A program made the position numbers and the translations under genes. This document shows, one piece after another, positions 59,987 to 64,000 of a stretch of 64,000 nucleotides of DNA. The stretch's first letter is position 1. Each line of letters opens with the position of its first letter. Source of the stretch: Lichtheimia corymbifera B2541 (lineage: Eukaryota; Mucoromycota; Mucoromycetes; Mucorales; Lichtheimiaceae); contig JNEU01001137.1 in assembly GCA_000697475.1 (NCBI GenBank), positions 62,001 through 126,000 on the forward strand, read 5' to 3'. The notes under the pieces were generated by a model. The model saw nothing but the letters and a program-made list of their open reading frames with translations. It was not told the DNA's origin and ran no database searches.

Positions 59987-61299
59987 CACATGTCTTTCGC
60001 GCAAATAAACAAATCGCCTGATAAGGAATCAGGCACTCGACTTAGTCCTCAAAAACCATCATATGCAGCAGCCACGCGTGCTCCTTCTTCGATTCGTGAA
60101 TCGTTGAAGACACCCAAGGACCGTAAATATGCAACTCATTCCAATGTCTGGAAATTAGGTGGTTCTCCTGCCTCATGTCCCAGTGTATTTTTCGACTTCA
60201 CTTCTCGACCTGAAAACCGCTCTACTTTGCTACGTTTAGTCAACACCAGTTACCCCAATAACTGTGGAGTGCGTCTTCATAATGATCACGCGAGACGCAT
60301 TGTTGAACTTTTCATCCCTGAATACCAGGATTATATTACCGTCAATGTCAAGGGTATCAGCTTCCCTGACGGTCAACGTATTGTACCATCCAAGCCACTC
60401 TCCAAGGATGCACGTTTAGTTCATCTTCGCCTCAGTGATCTTCCATTCACCACAAAGGACAAGTTGTCCAGTGGTATGCAAACGGCACTTTCATCATATG
60501 GCAACGTTCTTGACTTTGGCATCTTTCGCGACTCTGACTCATCCCTTTTCATGGGAAGAGGATATGCCACCCTGGAAATTACTGCCCAATCAGGATTCGA
60601 CCAACTCTCTCACACCATTTCTTGGCCCGACTCCGATGATCGGTTTCATGCTACATGGGCAGAAATGCCACTTCACTGCCTCCGTTGTCATTCGCCTGGT
60701 CACGCCACCTCCTCTTGCCCTCAACATCCTGCTCGTTCTCGTGTTTGCTGGTCTTGTGGCCAAAAAGGTCACCGTGCTGCCAATTGTTTCAACCGCCGAT
60801 CAAAGCCTGTTCCCTCAACAACACCCATCAAGTCACCATCCGCTCTTTCTGTTACCAGCCAATCGTCTGATGTATCCATGCTCAACCTTGACCCCTCGCC
60901 AATCGAGAACCACAACGACAACATCATCAGCGATTTCATTCCTGATGATTTTAATGACAATACGCCTGCACCAAAGCCTCAGCCTCAATCCAGCCTTCAA
61001 GATTATATCATTCAAACGTATCCCATGTCTGATCACGCCCAAAATATCATTGCCTCTTTACCGCCTTTAATTCTAGAACAACTCTCTGCCACCCTTAAGC
61101 AACAAGGAAAACCTCTTGTTTCCTCCACACCGCCATCATCACGTTCCCTGGGGAGTTCCTCTTCGATGAGGAACCATGATCCTGTTTAAACTTCCTCTCA
61201 TTTATCACATTTTGTACCTGCCGCGGCTTCTGTCACTCTACGTATACGTAGTCGCATAAATAAAATAAGCCCCGCAAGGGCCATACAAAAAAAAAAAAA
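59987..61299 (+). mobile_element. poly(A)-tailed ORF1-only non-LTR retroposon
   Basis: An insert of about 1.3 kb bounded by a 15-bp direct repeat and ending in a run of about 15 A. It starts only 3 nt before the ATG of a gag-like ORF and ends about 100 nt after its stop, so it has no room for an ORF2/reverse transcriptase. Just before the A-run are a 14-nt palindrome (CTACGTATACGTAG, 61238-61251) and a small stem-loop (GCCC-CGCAA-GGGC region, 61269-61282), as in the 3' ends that some LINE reverse transcriptases recognise. I infer insertion by target-primed reverse transcription in trans. It could be a half-LINE (HAL1-like) family or one internally deleted copy. Confidence 0.8.
59990..61189 (+). 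CDS. LINE-type ORF1 protein (RRM-like, two CCHC knuckles)
   Basis: An intact single-exon frame of 399 aa. The N-terminus is basic and Ser/Pro-rich (PQKPSYAAATRAPSS). Residues 60-215 are ordered; a stretch with RLVHLRLSDLPFTTKDKL and GRGYATLEIT has the look of the RRM-like fold of LINE ORF1 proteins. Two zinc knuckles follow: CLRCHSPGHATSSC and CWSCGQKGHRAANC, both C-x2-C-x4-H-x4-C. The tail is disordered (PKPQPQSSLQ, SSTPPSSRSLGSSSS). This matches the nucleic-acid chaperone encoded by ORF1 of non-LTR retrotransposons. No stop or frameshift interrupts it, so the copy is young or under selection. No reverse transcriptase or endonuclease is present nearby. Confidence 0.82.
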   Translation: MSFAQINKSPDKESGTRLSPQKPSYAAATRAPSSIRESLKTPKDRKYATHSNVWKLGGSPASCPSVFFDFTSRPENRSTLLRLVNTSYPNNCGVRLHNDHARRIVELFIPEYQDYITVNVKGISFPDGQRIVPSKPLSKDARLVHLRLSDLPFTTKDKLSSGMQTALSSYGNVLDFGIFRDSDSSLFMGRGYATLEITAQSGFDQLSHTISWPDSDDRFHATWAEMPLHCLRCHSPGHATSSCPQHPARSRVCWSCGQKGHRAANCFNRRSKPVPSTTPIKSPSALSVTSQSSDVSMLNLDPSPIENHNDNIISDFIPDDFNDNTPAPKPQPQSSLQDYIIQTYPMSDHAQNIIASLPPLILEQLSATLKQQGKPLVSSTPPSSRSLGSSSSMRNHDPV

Positions 61300-61600
61300 A
61301 AGTTTCACGATCAGGCTCGACGATCCTAGATTTCGCAATGTCACCACCAGCCAAAGTCAAAAAAAAAGTTCGAGAGGTCGACCCGATTCCACTTTGGCTG
61401 GTGGTGACATTGGGTGAATCTGAGAATGGCCACGACGATCGTGAAACTTCTACACCAGGTGCGCTTCACCCCGCCGAGCAATATTTTTCGATTGAAGACC
61501 CCACGTTTCATTGTAAAGTTTGGAGACACAGGCACCTTTGTGTCTTATATATGCTGTAAGCATGATGCTATATGACAAGTGGTGTTTGTTCATTGTGAAG
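61300..61600 (+). repeat. satellite unit H1, rest of left arm, spacer and right arm
   Basis: Begins with the right copy of the target-site duplication (61300-61314), continues GCTCGACGATCCTAGATTTC into the A-rich spacer (61365-61400) and then the inverse arm, ending CATTGTGAAG at 61600. Removing 59987-61314 leaves a hairpin of about 452 nt, the same size as the intact units. The right arm is more diverged than in later units (GGGTGAATCTGAGAATGG near 61415). Confidence 0.85.
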
Positions 61601-61699
61601 TAGCTTGAGCCTAATAGAGCCAGAGATGCAGAGAGGCGTGCTTGTGTACCTGAGCTAAAAAGTGAGGATTTCAGGCACAATGCATGACAGGTACGCAAA

Positions 61700-62077
61700 C
61701 TTCATTTCCAATGCATACATTGGCAGCTAACATGTACTTTTTCTCATTCCCAGCTTTTTCCTAATCCACTTGATGGGAACGATGCACCTGCTCCAGAAAT
61801 TCAGCACCATCATTCAACTTTCTTGATCCGAGCTGATTTGACCGAGTTACGCTCAAACAAAGAGCATATCATCCCATGAATGCAGCATGCACTATCTACC
61901 GCAACTGATGCCACTTCATTTGAGCGTAACTCAGCCAAATCAGCTCGAATCACGATAATTGAATCACGGAAATGCTCGATAGGAGCAGGCGCATCATTCC
62001 CATCAAGTGGATTGGGCAAAAGCTGGGAACAGAAAAAAAGTGCATGTTAGCTGCCAATGTATAACCAATATTGAATC
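61700..62077. repeat. second inverted repeat with an exon-like fragment in both arms
   Basis: Arms about 61700-61860 and 61917-62077, inverse to each other at roughly 80% by eye, around a loop with GCATATCATCCCATGAATGC. It is unrelated to the satellite hairpin that flanks it on both sides. Each arm, read inward, contains GGCAGCTAACATG, a T-run, a CCCAG that looks like a splice acceptor, and then an open frame with NPLDGNDAPAP and IRADL(T/A)ELRSN. Confidence 0.75.
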
Positions 62078-62111
62078 GTCCATTAAATACCATGCTTTCG
62101 CCCTTTCAGTT

Positions 62112-62630
62112 CACCCCAACCAGATGTGCTACATAAACACGCCCCTCTGCATCTTTGGTTCTATTTGGCACAAGCTACTTGGCAATGAACAAAGACCACT
62201 TGTCATATAGCATTATGGTTACAGCATATATAAAACACAAAGGTGGCTGTATCTCCAAACTTTACAATGAAACGTAGGGTCCTCAATCGAAAAATATTGC
62301 TCGGCGGGGTGAAGCGCACCTTGTGTGCAAGTTTCACGATCAGGCTCGGTGATCCTAGATTTCGCAATGTCACCACCAGCCAAAGTCAAAAAAAAAGTTT
62401 CGAGAGGTCGACCCGATTCCACTTTGGCTGGTGGTGACATTGCGAAATCTAGGATCGACGAGCTGGATCGTGAAACTTGCACCCAAGGTGCGCTTCACCC
62501 CGACGAGCAACTTTGTTCTATGTAAGAGCCCACGTTTCATTGAAAAGTTTAGAGATACAGGCACCTTCATGTTCTTACATATGCTGTAAGCGTGATGCTA
62601 TTTGAAGAGTGGTGTTTGTTCATTGTGAAG
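62112..62630. repeat. satellite unit H2 (519-bp period; diverged left arm)
   Basis: Linker 62112-62177, left arm 62178-62385, spacer to 62420, right arm 62421-62630. The left arm differs at scattered sites from later units (AATGAAACGTAGGGTCCTC), whereas the right arm is the same as in H3 and H4, so the array is more uniform from about 62440 onward. Confidence 0.85.
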
Positions 62631-63149
62631 TATCATGCAAATGAGCTGTGTTGCACAAAGTCCGTCTGCATCTTCGGCTCTATCGGGGTCTACCTACTTG
62701 ACAATGAACAAAGACCACTTGTCATATAGCATCGTGCTTACAGCATATGTAAAACATAAAGGTGTCTGTATCTCTGAATCTTGCAATGAAACCTGGGGTC
62801 ATTCATAGAACCAAGTTGCTCGTCGGGGTGAAGCGCACCTTGGGTGCAAGTTTCACGATCCAGCTCGCCGATCCTAGATTTCGCAATGTCACCACAGCCA
62901 AAGTTGAAAAAAAAAATTCAAGAGGTCGACCCACGATCTACTTTGGCTGGTGGTGACATTGCGAAATCTAGGATCGACGAGCTGGATCGTGAAACTTGCA
63001 CCCAAGGTGCGCTTCACCCCGACGAGCAACTTTGTTCTATGTAAGAGCCCACGTTTCATTGAAAAGTTTAGAGATACAGGCACCTTCATGTTCTTACATA
63101 TGCTGTAAGCGTGATGCTATTTGAAGAGTGGTGTTTGTTCATTGTGAAG
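62631..63149. repeat. satellite unit H3 (complete 519-bp unit)
   Basis: Linker 62631-62696, left arm 62697-62904, spacer 62905-62939 (A10 run then TTCAAGAGGTCGACCCACG), right arm 62940-63149. The right arm is the near-perfect reverse complement of the left (CCTAGATTTCGCAATGTCAC against GTGACATTGCGAAATCTAGG). 66+208+35+210 equals the 519-nt period. Confidence 0.92.
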
Positions 63150-63668
63150 TATCATGCAAATGAGCTGTGTTGCACAAAGTCCGTCTGCATCTTCGGCTCT
63201 ATCGGGGTCTACCTACTTGACAATGAACAAAGACCACTTGTCATATAGCATCGTGCTTACAGCATATGTAAAACATAAAGGTGTCTGTATCTCTGAATCT
63301 TGCAATGAAACCTGGGGTCATTCATAGAACCAAGTTGCTCGTCGGGGTGAAGCGCACCTTGGGTGCAAGTTTCACGATCCAGCTCGCCGATCCTAGATTT
63401 CGCAATGTCACCACAGCCAAAGTTGAAAAAAAAAATTCAAGAGGTCGACCCACGATCTACTTTGGCTGGTGGTGACATTGCGAAATCTAGGATCGACGAG
63501 CTGGATCGTGAAACTTGCACCCAAGGTGCGCTTCACCCCGACGAGCAACTTTGTTCTATGTAAGAGCCCACGTTTCATTGAAAAGTTTAGAGATACAGGC
63601 ACCTTCATGTTCTTACATATGCTGTAAGCGTGATGCTATTTGAAGAGTGGTGTTTGTTCATTGTGAAG
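63150..63668. repeat. satellite unit H4 (complete 519-bp unit)
   Basis: Same as H3, offset by exactly 519 nt; I see no difference between the two over the segments I compared. Linker 63150-63215, left arm 63216-63423, spacer, right arm 63459-63668. Short frames inside it recur at the same offsets on both strands and are by-products of the palindrome, not genes. Confidence 0.92.
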
Positions 63669-64000
63669 TATCATGCAAATGAGCTGTGTTGCACAAAGTC
63701 CGTCTGCATCTTCGGCTCTATCGGGGTCTACCTACTTGACAATGAACAAAGACCACTTGTCATATAGCATCGTGCTTACAGCATATGTAAAACATAAAGG
63801 TGTCTGTATCTCTGAATCTTGCAATGAAACCTGGGGTCATTCATAGAACCAAGTTGCTCGTCGGGGTGAAGCGCACCTTGGGTGCAAGTTTCACGATCCA
63901 GCTCGCCGATCCTAGATTTCGCAATGTCACCACAGCCAAAGTTGAAAAAAAAAATTCAAGAGGTCGACCCACGATCTACTTTGGCTGGTGGTGACATTGC
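63669..64000. repeat. satellite unit H5, cut by the window edge
   Basis: Linker and left arm as in H3 and H4, with the right arm only just begun (63978-64000). The array therefore continues past the window. Confidence 0.92.

Noticed and set aside
60435..61070. A 211-codon frame overlapping the ORF1 gene in another phase
   Set aside because: It is fully inside the ORF1 coding region, has no zinc knuckle or other motif, and its composition is that of a shifted frame.
61700..62077. Reading the second inverted repeat as terminal inverted repeats of a DNA transposon
   Set aside because: No transposase, no clear flanking target duplication, and the arms meet almost at the centre; a foldback or head-to-head duplication fits better.
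62243..63994. Repeated 60-90 codon frames on both strands in the satellite
   Set aside because: They recur at the 519-nt period, mirror each other across the palindrome, and lack any protein family; they are by-products of the repeat.

Overview
The window is nuclear DNA of a filamentous fungus. Genes are dense and lie on both strands. Almost all are split by short GT-AG introns, mostly 50-80 nt with donors of the GTAAGT/GTATGT type and TAG or CAG acceptors, and every product is eukaryotic. The gene set (chitin deacetylase, Nce101, Bud4/anillin, UPF0658, a LARP7-type La protein) and the style of the coding regions suggest an early-diverging fungus, most likely Mucoromycota (Mucorales). I cannot name the genus from sequence alone. 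All exon joins below were made by hand from splice signals, reading frame and family conservation.

Layout. From 0.8 to 16 kb: leucine catabolism (MCC beta), OST4, a hydroxyacid-oxoacid transhydrogenase, Brix protein Ssf1/Peter Pan, Hsp10, Atg10, an unknown secreted protein, Nce101 and a sugar porter. From 17 to 36 kb: a Bud4-like anillin/PH protein, a large disordered CCHC-knuckle protein, a Pep12-type syntaxin, ZNF277, Rab5, RabGGTase beta, Cwc2, cystathionine gamma-lyase and the Tsr4/PDCD2 ribosomal chaperone. From 36 to 56 kb: CNOT9/Caf40, LARP7, RPS3, a RING-CH membrane protein, an unknown protein, chitin deacetylase, SRRM1 (PWI/SR), a UPF0658-like membrane protein, mitoribosomal uL14m, a MIC26/27 MICOS subunit and ILV6. 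Most genes are unrelated housekeeping genes. Two neighbourhoods make sense together: Rab5 lies tail to tail with the beta subunit of the enzyme that prenylates Rabs, and RPS3 lies head to head with LARP7.

From about 56 kb to the end the sequence changes character. Recognisable genes stop and repeats take over. At 57.3-58.3 kb is an old, diverged array of about 150-190 bp units. From 59.8 kb to the right edge runs a tandem satellite with a 519-bp period. Each period is itself a near-perfect long inverted repeat (about 208 + 35 + 210 nt) plus a 66-nt linker. The first unit is split by a 1.3-kb poly(A)-tailed retroposon with a 15-bp target-site duplication. It carries an intact gag-like ORF1 (two CCHC knuckles) but no reverse transcriptase. 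A second, different inverted repeat (61.7-62.1 kb) carries the same exon-like fragment in both arms. This end looks like heterochromatin (pericentromeric or subtelomeric) and is the most unusual part of the window.
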